Part shown: in pieces, positions 1 through 9,070 of the stretch
Layout: every line of letters begins with the position of its first letter
Position numbering within the stretch: position 1 is the first letter of the stretch
Made by a program: the position numbers and the translations under genes
Assembly (NCBI GenBank): GCA_963835295.1
Contig: CAWIEX010000002.1
Coordinates: 124,001 to 188,000 of the forward strand
Direction of reading: 5' to 3'
Source: JAOPZW01 sp963835295
GTDB taxonomy: Bacteria > Actinomycetota > Thermoleophilia > Solirubrobacterales > Solirubrobacteraceae
Length of the DNA stretch: 64,000 bases
Notes under the pieces: generated by a model
What the model was told of the DNA's origin: nothing
What the model saw: the letters and a program-made list of their open reading frames with translations, nothing else
Database searches by the model: none

Positions 1-551
1 GCCGGCAGGTTCACCCCGCGCACGGTCCACCGTCCGTCATGCGCATGCAGCACCGTCCGCGACAAGGGCGCAACATCGAAGCGCCAGAAGGCCTCAACCG
101 GCGCATCCAAGGCGCACACCAGCGCCGCGCGGATGACCCCCGCGTGCGTGACGGCGACGACGCGCTGACCATCCCCCGCCCGCGCCGAGAGCCAGCCCTG
201 CACCCGATCGAGCAGGGCGAGCAGGGACTCGCCGCCGTGCGGCGCCGCGGCGGGGTCCTCGATCCAGGCGGCGACGGCGACGGGGTCCTCTTCGTCGAGC
301 TCGGCCAGCGTGCGCCCGGCCCAGGCGCCGAAGTCGCACTCGTCGAGCTCGGGTGCGACCTGCGCGTCGAGCCCGAGCGCCTCGGCGGTCTGGCGCGCGC
401 GGGCCGCCGGGCCGGTCCAGGCGACGTCGGCGCGATCCAGGCGCGCGCGCAGCGCGCGGGCCTCGTCGAGCGCGCGCGCGTCGAGCGGCTCGTCGAGCGG
501 AAAGGCCGAACGGCGGGTCGCCTGCGACGGGGCGTGGCGGATGAGCGTCAG
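1..551 (-). CDS. cobC: Histidine phosphatase family protein, CobC-like (3' end off window)
   Basis: The minus frame encodes a phosphoglycerate-mutase-fold phosphatase that begins LTLIRHAPS. It keeps the catalytic RH pair (here RHA instead of RHG), the second Arg in AARARQTAEAL, the Glu in ECDFGAW and the second His in VTHAGVIRAAL. In cobalamin loci such proteins are usually alpha-ribazole-phosphate phosphatases, and the neighbouring riboswitch and cob operon support that role. No ATG, GTG or TTG lies at the obvious N-terminus; the nearest codon is CTG at 551, so the start is unsettled. Only a few C-terminal residues should be missing beyond the left edge. The gene is divergent from the riboswitch-led operon. 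Confidence 0.75.
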   Translation of the reverse strand, partial: MTLIRHAPSQATRRSAFPLDEPLDARALDEARALRARLDRADVAWTGPAARARQTAEALGLDAQVAPELDECDFGAWAGRTLAELDEEDPVAVAAWIEDPAAAPHGGESLLALLDRVQGWLSARAGDGQRVVAVTHAGVIRAALVCALDAPVEAFWRFDVAPLSRTVLHAHDGRWTVRGVNLP

Positions 552-599
552 TCGTGTCGTTGAAGCCGCAATTTGCGGAGACTGCCGTATCGAGGCCCG

Positions 600-741
600 G
601 GAAGGCGCCGAGCCGTTCGATAGGTTGGCCGCAATCAGCGCGACGGTGCGAGGAAGCCGGTGTGAAACCGGCGCGGTCGCGCCACTGTGACCGGAGCTGC
701 GAGCTGCGGAAGCCAGGGACTCGTCCGTCGCGAACACCGCT
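600..741 (+). promoter_or_regulatory. Cobalamin (B12) riboswitch
   Basis: The conserved core is readable: GAGGAAGCCGGTG then GAAACCGG (650-670), GCCACTGTGA (681-690) and GAAGCCAGGGA (about 708-718). This matches the cobalamin aptamer consensus, with the B12-box-like GCCACTGTGA followed by the AAGCCAGG end. It lies in the leader of cbtB and the whole cobalamin operon, so the expected effect is repression by adenosylcobalamin. The outer P1 boundaries are approximate. Confidence 0.93.
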
Positions 742-744
742 GAA

Positions 745-767
745 GGGGACGCGTTATCCCCAGGAGG
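745..767 (+). promoter_or_regulatory. Possible riboswitch expression platform and Shine-Dalgarno of cbtB
   Basis: A GGGGA/TCCCC stem (745-749 with 757-761, 7-nt loop) ends one base before the strong ribosome site AGGAGG (762-767), itself 6 nt upstream of the cbtB ATG. The position, directly after the aptamer, suggests that ligand binding controls access to this site. The alternative pairing has not been modelled. Confidence 0.5.
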
Positions 768-773
768 TCCCGT

Positions 774-995
774 ATGCACGATGCAATCCCCGCGCCGTCG
801 CCGCTGACCGAGCGGCTGTACCCGCCGGCGATCAGCCTGCGCGAGATCTGGCCTTACGCGCTGCTGGCGGTCGCGCTGCTCGTGCAGCTCTACTTCGTCG
901 GCGCCGACCAGGGCGCGACGTCACTGGTGCAGGGCAACTTCGTGCACGAGTTCGTGCACGACGGCCGTCACCTGCTCGGCTTCCCCTGCCACTGA
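774..995 (+). CDS. cbtB: Cobalt transporter subunit CbtB
   Basis: This is a 73-residue protein with one central membrane helix (about residues 24-44, PYALLAVALLVQLYF) and a His-rich tail HEFVHDGRHLLGFPCH. That is the CbtB pattern: one transmembrane segment and a C-terminal metal-binding histidine cluster. CbtB works with CbtA as a B12-regulated cobalt uptake system. The riboswitch and AGGAGG ribosome site lie directly upstream and cbtA follows after 15 nt. Confidence 0.92.
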   Translation: MHDAIPAPSPLTERLYPPAISLREIWPYALLAVALLVQLYFVGADQGATSLVQGNFVHEFVHDGRHLLGFPCH

Positions 996-1010
996 GCCGG
1001 GGGTCGCGCC

Positions 1011-1772
1011 ATGATCCGCACCCTCCTCATCTGGGGGCTGCTTGCCGGCCTCTGCGGAGGGCTGCTCGCGACCGGCTTCAGTGAGGTCGCCGGCGAGCCC
1101 GCCGTCAACCAGGCCATCGCCTTCGAGGCCTCGAGCGCTGCCGCCGCCGGCGAGCCACACGAGCACGCGGTCGTCTCGCGCGGCACCCAGCGCACGATCG
1201 GCCTGCTCACCGCGGCCGTCGTCTACGGCGTGTCGGTCGGCGGCCTGTTCGCCCTGGCCTTCGCGTTCGCCTATGGACGCATCGGGCGTGCCAGCCCTGC
1301 GCGCACCGCGTTGTGGCTGGCGGCCGGAGCCTTCGTCGTGGCCTTCCTCGTGCCCTTCCTCAAGTACCCCGCCAACCCCCCGTCGGTGGGCGACCCGGAC
1401 ACGATCGGCAGGCGCACGGAGCTCTACCTGGCGATGATCGTCTGCTCGCTGCTGGCCGCCGTGGCGGCGCTGCGCATCCGCGCGTGGCTGGCCGCGCGCC
1501 GCGACCCGACGACCGCGACGATCGTCGCGGGGCTGTCGTACCTCGCGGTGGTCGTGGCGGCCGCGCTGATCCTGCCCGGGGTCCACGAGGTGCCCAAGAG
1601 CTTCCCGGCGACGACGCTGTGGCGCTTCCGCGAGGCCTCGATCGGCATGCAGGCGGTCCTGTGGGCCACGATCGGCGTGGTCTTCTCGGTGACCGCCCAG
1701 CGCGTCATGGTCGATGCGCCGGCGCGGCGGCGGGCCGCGGCCACCGGCCTCGTCGCCTCGCCGGGCGACTGA
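1011..1772 (+). CDS. cbtA: Cobalt transporter subunit CbtA
   Basis: This 253-residue integral membrane protein has several hydrophobic segments, beginning with MIRTLLIWGLLAGLCGGLLA, and a short His-containing loop EPHEHAV near residue 45. Length, topology and pairing with cbtB identify the predicted cobalt permease CbtA. It follows cbtB under the same riboswitch and presumably imports Co2+ for the pathway downstream. The conserved motif FLVPFLKYPANPP is present near the middle. Confidence 0.92.
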   Translation: MIRTLLIWGLLAGLCGGLLATGFSEVAGEPAVNQAIAFEASSAAAAGEPHEHAVVSRGTQRTIGLLTAAVVYGVSVGGLFALAFAFAYGRIGRASPARTALWLAAGAFVVAFLVPFLKYPANPPSVGDPDTIGRRTELYLAMIVCSLLAAVAALRIRAWLAARRDPTTATIVAGLSYLAVVVAAALILPGVHEVPKSFPATTLWRFREASIGMQAVLWATIGVVFSVTAQRVMVDAPARRRAAATGLVASPGD

Positions 1773-1782
1773 TCGCCGCGTC

Positions 1783-4700
1783 GTGCTCGTCCTCCTGAGC
1801 ACCGCCGACACGGAGATCCTCGCGGCGGCTCACGCGGTGCGTGATGACCTGCCCGAGGGCTTCGGGCCCGTGCGCTGCGCCAACCCCTACGGCGTCGAGG
1901 ACGTCGACGCGTTCCTGGACGAGCTGCTCGACGGCGCCCGCGTCGTCGTCGCGCGCCTGCTCGGCGGGCGCCGGGCGTGGCCGGAGGGCGTCGCCGCTCT
2001 GCGGGCGCGCTGCGCGCGCGACGGCGTGGCGCTGCTGCTGCTCGCTGGCGAGGCCGAGCCCGACGCCGAGCTGGCCGAGCTCTCCAGCGCGCCGGCGGCG
2101 ACGCTGGCCCAGGCCTTCGAGTACCTGCGCCACGGCGGCGTGGAGAACACGGCCAACCTGCTGCGCTTCCTGGCCGACACGCTGCTGCGCGAGGGCCACG
2201 GCTTCGAGGCGCCGCGTGCGCTGCCCGACCTCGGCGTCTACGTGCCCGGGCGCGGCGACGTCGCGCTGCAGGACGCGCTGGGCGCCCACGATCCCGCGCG
2301 CCCGACCGTCGGCCTCGTCTTCTACCGCTCGCACCGGGTGACCGGGAACACCGCCTTCGTCGACGCCCTGGTGGCGGCGCTCGACGCGGCGGGCGCCGAC
2401 GCGCTGTGCGTGTGGGCCTACTCGCTGCGGCCGGACGCCGACGGGCGCGTGGCCGCACTCGAGCTCTTGCACGGGCGCATCGACGCGCTCGTCACGACGG
2501 TGCTGGCCTCGGGGGGGTCGACCGCGGCAGACGCCGCGGTCGACGGCCACGCCGACTGGAGCACCTGGCGCGCCGAGGCGCTGGCCGCGCTCGACGTGCC
2601 GGTGATCCAGGCGGTCTGCGCCACCAGCAGTCGCGCGGCGTGGGCGGCGTCGCCCGCCGGGCTGACCCCGCTCGACGCCGCCATGCAGGTCGCGATCCCC
2701 GAGTTCGACGGGCGCATCGTCGGGCCGCCGGTGAGCTTCAAGGAGCCGCTCGAGGGCGAGTCGCCGGTGGGAACGCCGGTCCTGCACTACGCCCCCGACC
2801 TCGAGCGCTGCGCGCGGCTGGCGCAGCTGGCCACCGGGCACGCGCGGCTGCGGGCGCTCGACCCGGCCGACGCGCGCATCGTGATCATGCTCTCGAGCTT
2901 CCCGACCAAGCACGCGCGCATCGGCAACGCCGTCGGCCTCGACACGCCGGCCAGCGCCATCGCGCTGCTCGAGCGCCTGCGCGCGGCCGGCTACGCCGTC
3001 GAGCACGACTTCGCCAACGGCGACGAGCTCATCCACGCGCTGATCGCCGCCGGGGGCCACGACCACGACTTCCTGACCGACGAGCAGCTCGCGGCCGCCA
3101 CCGGGCGCCTGCCCGTAGCCGGGTACGAGGCGTGGTTCGCGACGCTGCCCGAGCAGCTGTGCGAGGCCGTGATCGCGAAGTGGGCCCGCCGCCGGGCGAG
3201 TGGTACGTCGACGGCGAGGACCTCGTGCTGGCCGGACTGCGGCTCGGCAACGTCTTCGTCGCCATCCAGCCGCCGCGCGGCTTCGGTGAGAACCCGGTCG
3301 CGATCTACCACGACCCCGAGCTCGCGCCGGCGCATCACTACCTCGCCGCGTACCACTGGCTGCGCACAGGCTTCGGGGCCGACGCGATCGTCCACCTCGG
3401 TAAGCACGGCACGCTCGAGTGGCTGCCGGGCAAGGGCCTCGGCCTGGGGCCGAGAGCGCCCCCGACGCCGCTCTCGCGGGCGTGCCGCTCTTCTACCCCT
3501 TCGTGGTCGACGACCCGGGCGAGGGCGTGCAGGCCAAGCGCCGCGCGAGCGCCGTGATCGTCGACCACCTCGTGGCGCCCATGATGCGCGCCGAGACCTA
3601 CGACGAGCTGGCCCAGCTCGAGCAGCTGCTCGACGAGTACGCGCGCTGCGAGGCGCTCGACCCGCCCAAGCTGCCGGCGCTCGCCGGACGCATCTGGACC
3701 CTGGTGCACGAGGCCGAGCTGCACCACGACCTCGACCTCGAGGAGGCCGAGCCCTCGCTCGAGGACTTCGGCGCGCTCATCGAGCACGTCGACGGCTACC
3801 TGTGCGAGATCAAGGACCTCCAGGTCCGCGACGGCCTGCACGTGCTGGGCGCGGCGCCCGAGGGCGAGCAGTTCGACGGGCTGCTGGCGGCCATCCTGCG
3901 CCTGGGGGCGCGCGAGCGCGTGCCCGGGCTGCGGCGCGCGATCGGCGCCGCCTACGGGCTCGACGAGCCGGCGCTGCTCGAGGGCGCCGGCGCCGTGGTC
4001 GTCGATGCGCCGCCGGCCCTGCTGGCTCGCTTCCCCGGCCCGTCGACCAGCGGCGCCGACCTCGTCGACCGCCTGCACGACGCGCAGCGCGCGCTCATCG
4101 CCGCCTTCGGGGCCACGGGCTACGAGCCGGCGGCCGCAGCCGCGACGTGCGCCGAGGTCCTCGGCCACGAGGACGCCGGGGTGGTGACCGCGCTGCGCTT
4201 CGCGGGCGAGGAGGTCGTGCCGCGGCTGCGGGCGACGACCGACGAGCTCGACCACCTGCTCGGCGGCCTGCGCGGGCGCCACGTGCCGGCAGGCCCGTCG
4301 GGCTCGCCGACCCGCGGGCGCGTCGACGTCCTGCCGACGGGCCGCAACTTCTACTCGGTCGATCCCAAGGCGCTCCCCAGCGACCTCGCCTTCGACGTCG
4401 GGCGCCGGCTGGCCGACGCGCTCCTGCGCCGCCACCTCGACGAGGACGGCGCGTACCCCGAGACGGTCGGGATCGTCGTGTGGGGCACGGCGGCGATGCG
4501 CACCCACGGCGACGACGCGGGCGAGATCCTCGCGCTGCTCGGCGTGCGCCCGGTCTGGAACCCCGAGACGCGCCGCGTGGTGGGGCTCGAGCCCGTGCCG
4601 CTGGACGAGCTCGGGCGCCCGCGGGTCGACGTCGCCGTGCGCATCTCGGGCTTCTTCCGCGACGCCTTCCCGGCGCTCGTGACCCTGCTCGATGACGCCG

Positions 4701-5548
4701 TCGCGCTGGTCGCGGGGCTCGACGAGCCGCCTGAGGACAACTTCGTCCGCAAGCACGCCCTGGCCGATCGCGACCGCCTCGTGGCCGAGTTGGGCCAGGA
4801 CGCGGCGTGGCGGCGCGCGACCACGCGCATCTTCGGGGCCAAGCCCGGCGCGTACGGCGCCGGCCTGATCGCGCTGCTCGAGACCGGCAGCTGGCACGAC
4901 GACGCCGACCTCGCCGCCGTCTACGAGGCGTGGGGCGGCCACGCCTACGGCCGCGGCCTGGACGGCGTGCCGGCGCGCGACGCGATGCGCGAGCAGTTCG
5001 CGCGCATCGACGTAGCGGTCAAGAACGTCGACAACCGCGAGCACGACGTGCTCGACTCGAGCGACTACTTCGCCGAGCACGGCGGGATGGTCGCCTACGT
5101 GCGCCACGTCGCCGGCCGCGACCCCAAGGCGGTGATCGGCGACTCGGCCGACCCCGAGCGCGTGCACGCGCGCTCGCTGGCCGAGGAGTCGCGGCGCGTC
5201 TTTCGCTCGCGCGTGGCCAACCCGCGCTGGATCGCCTCGATGATCCGCCATGGCTACAAGGGCGCCTTCGAGCTGTCGGCCACCGTCGACTACCTCTTCG
5301 GCTACGACGCCACCACCGGAGTGGTCGAGGACTGGATGTACGAGACGCTGACCGAGAAGTACGTCCTCGACGAGGACGTCGCCGACTTCATGCGCCGCTC
5401 GAACCCGTGGGCGCTGCGGGCGATCTCCGAGCGCCTGCTCGAGGCGGCCGAGCGCGGGCTGTGGGAGAAGCCGGAGGCGCTGACGCTCGAGGCGCTGCGC
5501 GGGGCGTACCTGGCCGCCGATGGCGAGCTCGAGGAGGCGGCCACATGA
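1783..5548 (+). CDS. cobN: Cobaltochelatase large subunit CobN (two apparent single-base deletions)
   Basis: CobN binds hydrogenobyrinate a,c-diamide and inserts cobalt with an ATPase partner. The chosen start is GTG 1783 (MLVLLSTADTEIL). Coding runs in one frame to the G run at 3182-3184, in a second frame (GPPPGEWYVDGEDLVLAG, HLGKHGTLEWLPGKG) to the G run at 3446-3449, and in a third to the stop at 5546-5548. Adding one G at each run restores a continuous protein of about 1255 aa, normal for CobN. Conservation is unbroken across the joins, so sequencing error is more likely than decay. The stop overlaps the next ATG. Confidence 0.9.
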
Positions 5549-7539
5549 GCGCAGCCGTCTTCCCCTTCACGGCGATCGTCGGCCAGGAGGCACTGGGCGA
5601 GGCGCTGCTGGCCTGCGCGGTCGATCCGCGCATCGGCGGCGTGCTCGTCCGTGGCGAGCGCGGGACGGCCAAGTCGACCGCCGTGCGCGCGCTGGCGCCG
5701 CTGCTGGGAGAGGTCGAGGTGGTGGCCGGCTGCCGCTTCAACGCCGACCCGGCGCTCGACGGCGCGGACTGCCCGGACGGCCCGCACGACGGCGCCGGCG
5801 TGCAGCGCCGTCCTGTCGCGCTGGTCGAGCTGCCCGTGGGCGCCACCGCCGACCGGCTGCTCGGCTCGCTCGACCTCGACCGCGCGCTGCGCGACGGCGT
5901 CGCCGCCTTCGAGCCCGGCCTGCTGGCCGCGGCCCACCGCGGGATCCTCTACGCCGACGAGGTCAACCTGCTGCCCGACCACCTCGTCGACGTGCTCCTC
6001 GACGCCGCCGCCATGGGCCGCGCCCACGTCGAGCGCGAGGCGATCAGCGTCTCGCATCCGGCGCGCTTCCTGCTCGTCGGGACGATGAACCCCGAGGAGG
6101 GCGAGCTGCGCCCGCAGCTGCTCGACCGCTTCGGCCTCAGCGTCGACGTCGCCGCGAGCACCGATCCGGCGCAGCGCGTCGAGGTCGTGCGCCGACGGCT
6201 GGCCTTCGACGCCGACCCCGACGCGATGCGCGCGCGCTTCGCCGGCGACGAGGCGGCGCTCGCGCAGCGCGTCGCCGGCGCCCGCGAGCGCTTGGGGCGC
6301 GTCGTGCTCGACGAGCGCACGCTGCTGCTCATCGCCGGGATCTGCGCGCGCCTGGGCGTCGACGGCATGCGCGCCGACATCGTGTGCGCGCAGGCCGCCC
6401 GCGCGCTGGCCGCCCTCGACGGCGAGGACGCCGTGGGCGAGGGCCACGTGCGCCGCGCGGCGCGCCTGGCGCTGGCCCATCGCCGCCGGCGCGGGCCGCT
6501 GGAGGCGCCGGGGCTCGACGACGCAGAGCTCGAGCAGGCGATGGACGAGGCCCGCGGCGACGAGCGCGAGCCCGACCCCGAGCCGCCGAGCGGCGACGGC
6601 AACGGGAACGGCTCGCGCAACGGGTCGCCCGAGCGCGCCGGCTCCCACGAGCGCGCGGACTCCCCCGAGCCCGCCGCGTCGCCCGGCGGCGAGCCGCGCG
6701 GCCTGCGCGCCGCAGCCGACGCCGCGCCCCACCCCCACGCCCCCGCTCCCGAGCGCGCCGACGCCCCCGGGGCGCCCGCTCGCGCCCCGTCGCTCAGCCT
6801 CGCCGGCGTCGGCCACGGAGCCGCCGGGCGGCGCAGCCGCGCCACCGGCGCCGGGGGCCAGCCCGTCGACAGCCGCGAGCCACGCGGCGCGGTGACCGAC
6901 CTCGCCGTCGGCGCCAGCCTGCGCGCCGCCGCGGGGCGCCGCGCTGTCGCGGCCGGGCCGACGCTCACGCGCGCCGACCTGCGCGAGCACGTCCGCGCCG
7001 GGCGCGAGGGCAACCTCGTGGTCTTCTGCGTCGACGCCAGCGGGTCGATGGGCGCGCGGCGGCGCATGGCCGCGGTCAAGGGCGCGATCCTCGGCCTGCT
7101 CCTCGACGCGTACCGCCGGCGCGATCGCGTCGCCCTGGTCACCTTCCGCGGCGTGGGGGCGCAGATCGTGCTCGCGCCCACCGGCAGCGTAGAGCGCGCC
7201 GCCGCCGTACTCGGCGCGCTGGCCACCGGCGGCGCGACGCCGCTGGCCGCCGGCCTGCGCCGCGCGGCCGAGCTCGTCACGCTCGAGCGCCGCCGCGACC
7301 CCGAGCGCCGCGCGCTCGTCCTCGCCGTGACCGACGGGCGCGCCAGCGGCGACGGCGGGCTCGACGCCGCGCGCGCGGCCGCGGCCGACCTGGCCCGCGT
7401 GGCCGACGGCGTGGTCGTCTTCGACGGCGAGGAGGGCCGCGTGCGCCTCGGCCTCGCCGCCGAGCTGGCCCGCGCGGCCGGCGCCCAGCTGCTGCCCCTC
7501 GCCGCCCTGCACCCGACCGCCCCCAGGAGGGCCGCATGA
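5545..7539 (+). CDS. ChlI/ChlD-like fused chelatase ATPase subunit (CobN partner)
   Basis: This 664-residue protein has an N-terminal AAA+ module with Walker A GERGTAKST (about residue 37) and Walker B ILYADEVNLL (about 133). A Pro/Glu/Gly-rich low-complexity linker (about 335-450) follows, then a von Willebrand A domain with MIDAS motif DASGSM near 496. It is a single-chain fusion of magnesium-chelatase I and D subunits, used in many actinobacteria in place of CobS/CobT to energise CobN. It overlaps cobN and cobO by ATGA junctions, which supports the assignment to cobalt rather than magnesium. Confidence 0.9.
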   Translation: MSAAVFPFTAIVGQEALGEALLACAVDPRIGGVLVRGERGTAKSTAVRALAPLLGEVEVVAGCRFNADPALDGADCPDGPHDGAGVQRRPVALVELPVGATADRLLGSLDLDRALRDGVAAFEPGLLAAAHRGILYADEVNLLPDHLVDVLLDAAAMGRAHVEREAISVSHPARFLLVGTMNPEEGELRPQLLDRFGLSVDVAASTDPAQRVEVVRRRLAFDADPDAMRARFAGDEAALAQRVAGARERLGRVVLDERTLLLIAGICARLGVDGMRADIVCAQAARALAALDGEDAVGEGHVRRAARLALAHRRRRGPLEAPGLDDAELEQAMDEARGDEREPDPEPPSGDGNGNGSRNGSPERAGSHERADSPEPAASPGGEPRGLRAAADAAPHPHAPAPERADAPGAPARAPSLSLAGVGHGAAGRRSRATGAGGQPVDSREPRGAVTDLAVGASLRAAAGRRAVAAGPTLTRADLREHVRAGREGNLVVFCVDASGSMGARRRMAAVKGAILGLLLDAYRRRDRVALVTFRGVGAQIVLAPTGSVERAAAVLGALATGGATPLAAGLRRAAELVTLERRRDPERRALVLAVTDGRASGDGGLDAARAAAADLARVADGVVVFDGEEGRVRLGLAAELARAAGAQLLPLAALHPTAPRRAA

Positions 7540-8108
7540 CCGAGATCGCCGACATCGGCAGCGCCGATCCCCAGCGCCGCAAGCCGCGCGACCGCCCCCT
7601 GCTCATCGTGCTCACCGGCCACGGCAAGGGCAAGTCGACGAGCGCCTTCGGGATGCTCATGCGCTCGTGGGCGCGGGGCTATCGCTGCGGGGTCTTCCAG
7701 TTCGTCAAGTCGGGCAAGTGGAAGGTCGGCGAGCACAAGGCCGCGCGCGAGCTGGGCGGGATCGACTGGGAGAAGATGGGCGACGGCTGGACGTGGATCA
7801 GCAAGGACCTCGAGGAGTCGGCCGACCGCGCCCGCGAGGGCTGGGCCGAGGTCAGCCGCCGGATCGCCGACGAGCGCTACGAGTTCCTGCTCCTCGACGA
7901 GCTCACCTACCCGGTGAAGTTCGGCTGGCTCGACGAGGACGAGGTCGTGTCGACCCTGCGCGACCGTCCGGGCTTCCAGCACGTGGTCGTCACCGGCCGC
8001 GACGCGACGCCCAAGCTGATCGAGGCCGCCGATCTCGTCAGCGAGGTGGTCAAGGTCAAGCACCCGATGGACGAGGGGATCCGCGCCCAACAGGGGATCG
8101 AGTGGTAG
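7536..8108 (+). CDS. cobO: Cob(I)yrinic acid a,c-diamide adenosyltransferase
   Basis: This 190-residue protein has the P-loop GHGKGKSTSAFG and conserved blocks VFQFVKSGKWKVGE, LLLDELTYPVKFGW and VVVTGRDATPKLIEAADL. These are diagnostic of the CobO/BtuR family, which transfers the adenosyl group of ATP to Co(I) corrinoids in the cytoplasm. Length is normal. The ATG overlaps the preceding stop (ATGA), with AGGAGG at 7524-7529 as ribosome site. Its stop lies inside the start region of the next gene. Confidence 0.95.
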   Translation: MTEIADIGSADPQRRKPRDRPLLIVLTGHGKGKSTSAFGMLMRSWARGYRCGVFQFVKSGKWKVGEHKAARELGGIDWEKMGDGWTWISKDLEESADRAREGWAEVSRRIADERYEFLLLDELTYPVKFGWLDEDEVVSTLRDRPGFQHVVVTGRDATPKLIEAADLVSEVVKVKHPMDEGIRAQQGIEW

Positions 8109-9070
8109 CGGTCCTCGTCATCCCCGACGGAGCCGCGCAGCCGCTGCGCGCCGGCGCGCCGACCGCGCTCGCCGTCGCGCGCACGCCGGTGCTCGACGCC
8201 CTGGCCACGACGGGCGAGGTCGCGCGCGTGGCGGTGACGCCCGCCGGCCTGCCCGCCGGCAGCGAGGCGGGCGTCCCCGCGCTGCTCGGCCACGCGCCCG
8301 CGCGGGCGCTCGGGCGCGGGTGGATCGACGCGGCCGGCTACGGCGTGCCCGTCCCGAAGGGCATGGTCCCGTGGCGCGCCGACGTCCGGCGCGAGGACGG
8401 CTCGCGCGCGAGCGCGGGCATGGCGCGCGTGATCGCCGCCGCGCTGGGCGGCGCGTGGACCCACGGCCACCGCCTGGTCCTCTTCGCCCCCGAGGGGTCC
8501 GCGCCCGCGGGCGGCGCCGGCGTGCGCGTGTGGGCCGACGGCGCCCGCCTCCCCCGCGCGCTCGACGACGCCACGGTCGTGGTCGCGGCGCGTGGCGCGG
8601 CCGCCGGCTGCGCGCGCCTGCTCGGCGCGGCACTCGTCGTCCCCCCTGGAGCCACGGGCGACGTCGACACCGACCTGCACGCCAAGGCCCGGGCCGCGGT
8701 CCGCGCGATCGAGCGCGGCGCCCGGCGCGTGGTGGTACACGTCGGCGCCCCCGACGAGGCCGCCCATCGCCGCGACGCCACCGCCAAGGCGCAGGCGCTC
8801 GAGGCGCTCGACGCCGCGCTGCTGGCGCCTCTGAGCGACGCCGTCGCGCGTGCCGGCGGCACGCTCGCCGTCTGCCCCGACCACGGGACCGACCCGCTCG
8901 ACGGCACGCACGACGCCGACGCGGTCCCCGCGTTGCGCTGGGGCCGTGGGATCGCGCCCGCCAGGCGGGCGGGCTCGAATCGGATGACCGAGGCGCACAG
9001 CGCCGGTGCGCCGGTGCGGCCCGCGGCGTGGCCGCTGCACGGCGCCGCGCGTCTGGAGGCGGCGGCGTGA
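8102..9070 (+). CDS. ApgM-like alkaline-phosphatase-superfamily enzyme (phosphoglycerate mutase-like)
   Basis: This 322-residue protein resembles archaeal-type cofactor-independent phosphoglycerate mutase. It shows IPDGAAQ at the N-terminus, the nucleophile block AGSEAGVPALLG, HVGAPDEAAHRRD and PDHGTDPLDGTHDADAVP, so the usual metal and Ser positions appear kept. It is shorter than the roughly 400 aa of ApgM. It starts at GTG 8102, inside the end of cobO, and overlaps cobB by GTGA. Glycolytic function is unlikely in this operon; an alternative phosphatase step (for example alpha-ribazole phosphate) or another phosphoryl transfer is possible. The substrate is not known. Confidence 0.8.
   Translation: MVAVLVIPDGAAQPLRAGAPTALAVARTPVLDALATTGEVARVAVTPAGLPAGSEAGVPALLGHAPARALGRGWIDAAGYGVPVPKGMVPWRADVRREDGSRASAGMARVIAAALGGAWTHGHRLVLFAPEGSAPAGGAGVRVWADGARLPRALDDATVVVAARGAAAGCARLLGAALVVPPGATGDVDTDLHAKARAAVRAIERGARRVVVHVGAPDEAAHRRDATAKAQALEALDAALLAPLSDAVARAGGTLAVCPDHGTDPLDGTHDADAVPALRWGRGIAPARRAGSNRMTEAHSAGAPVRPAAWPLHGAARLEAAA

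Noticed and set aside
1714..2458. Long minus-strand open frames across cbtA and cobN
   Set aside because: They run antisense to well-conserved genes and encode only low-complexity Arg/Ala sequence.
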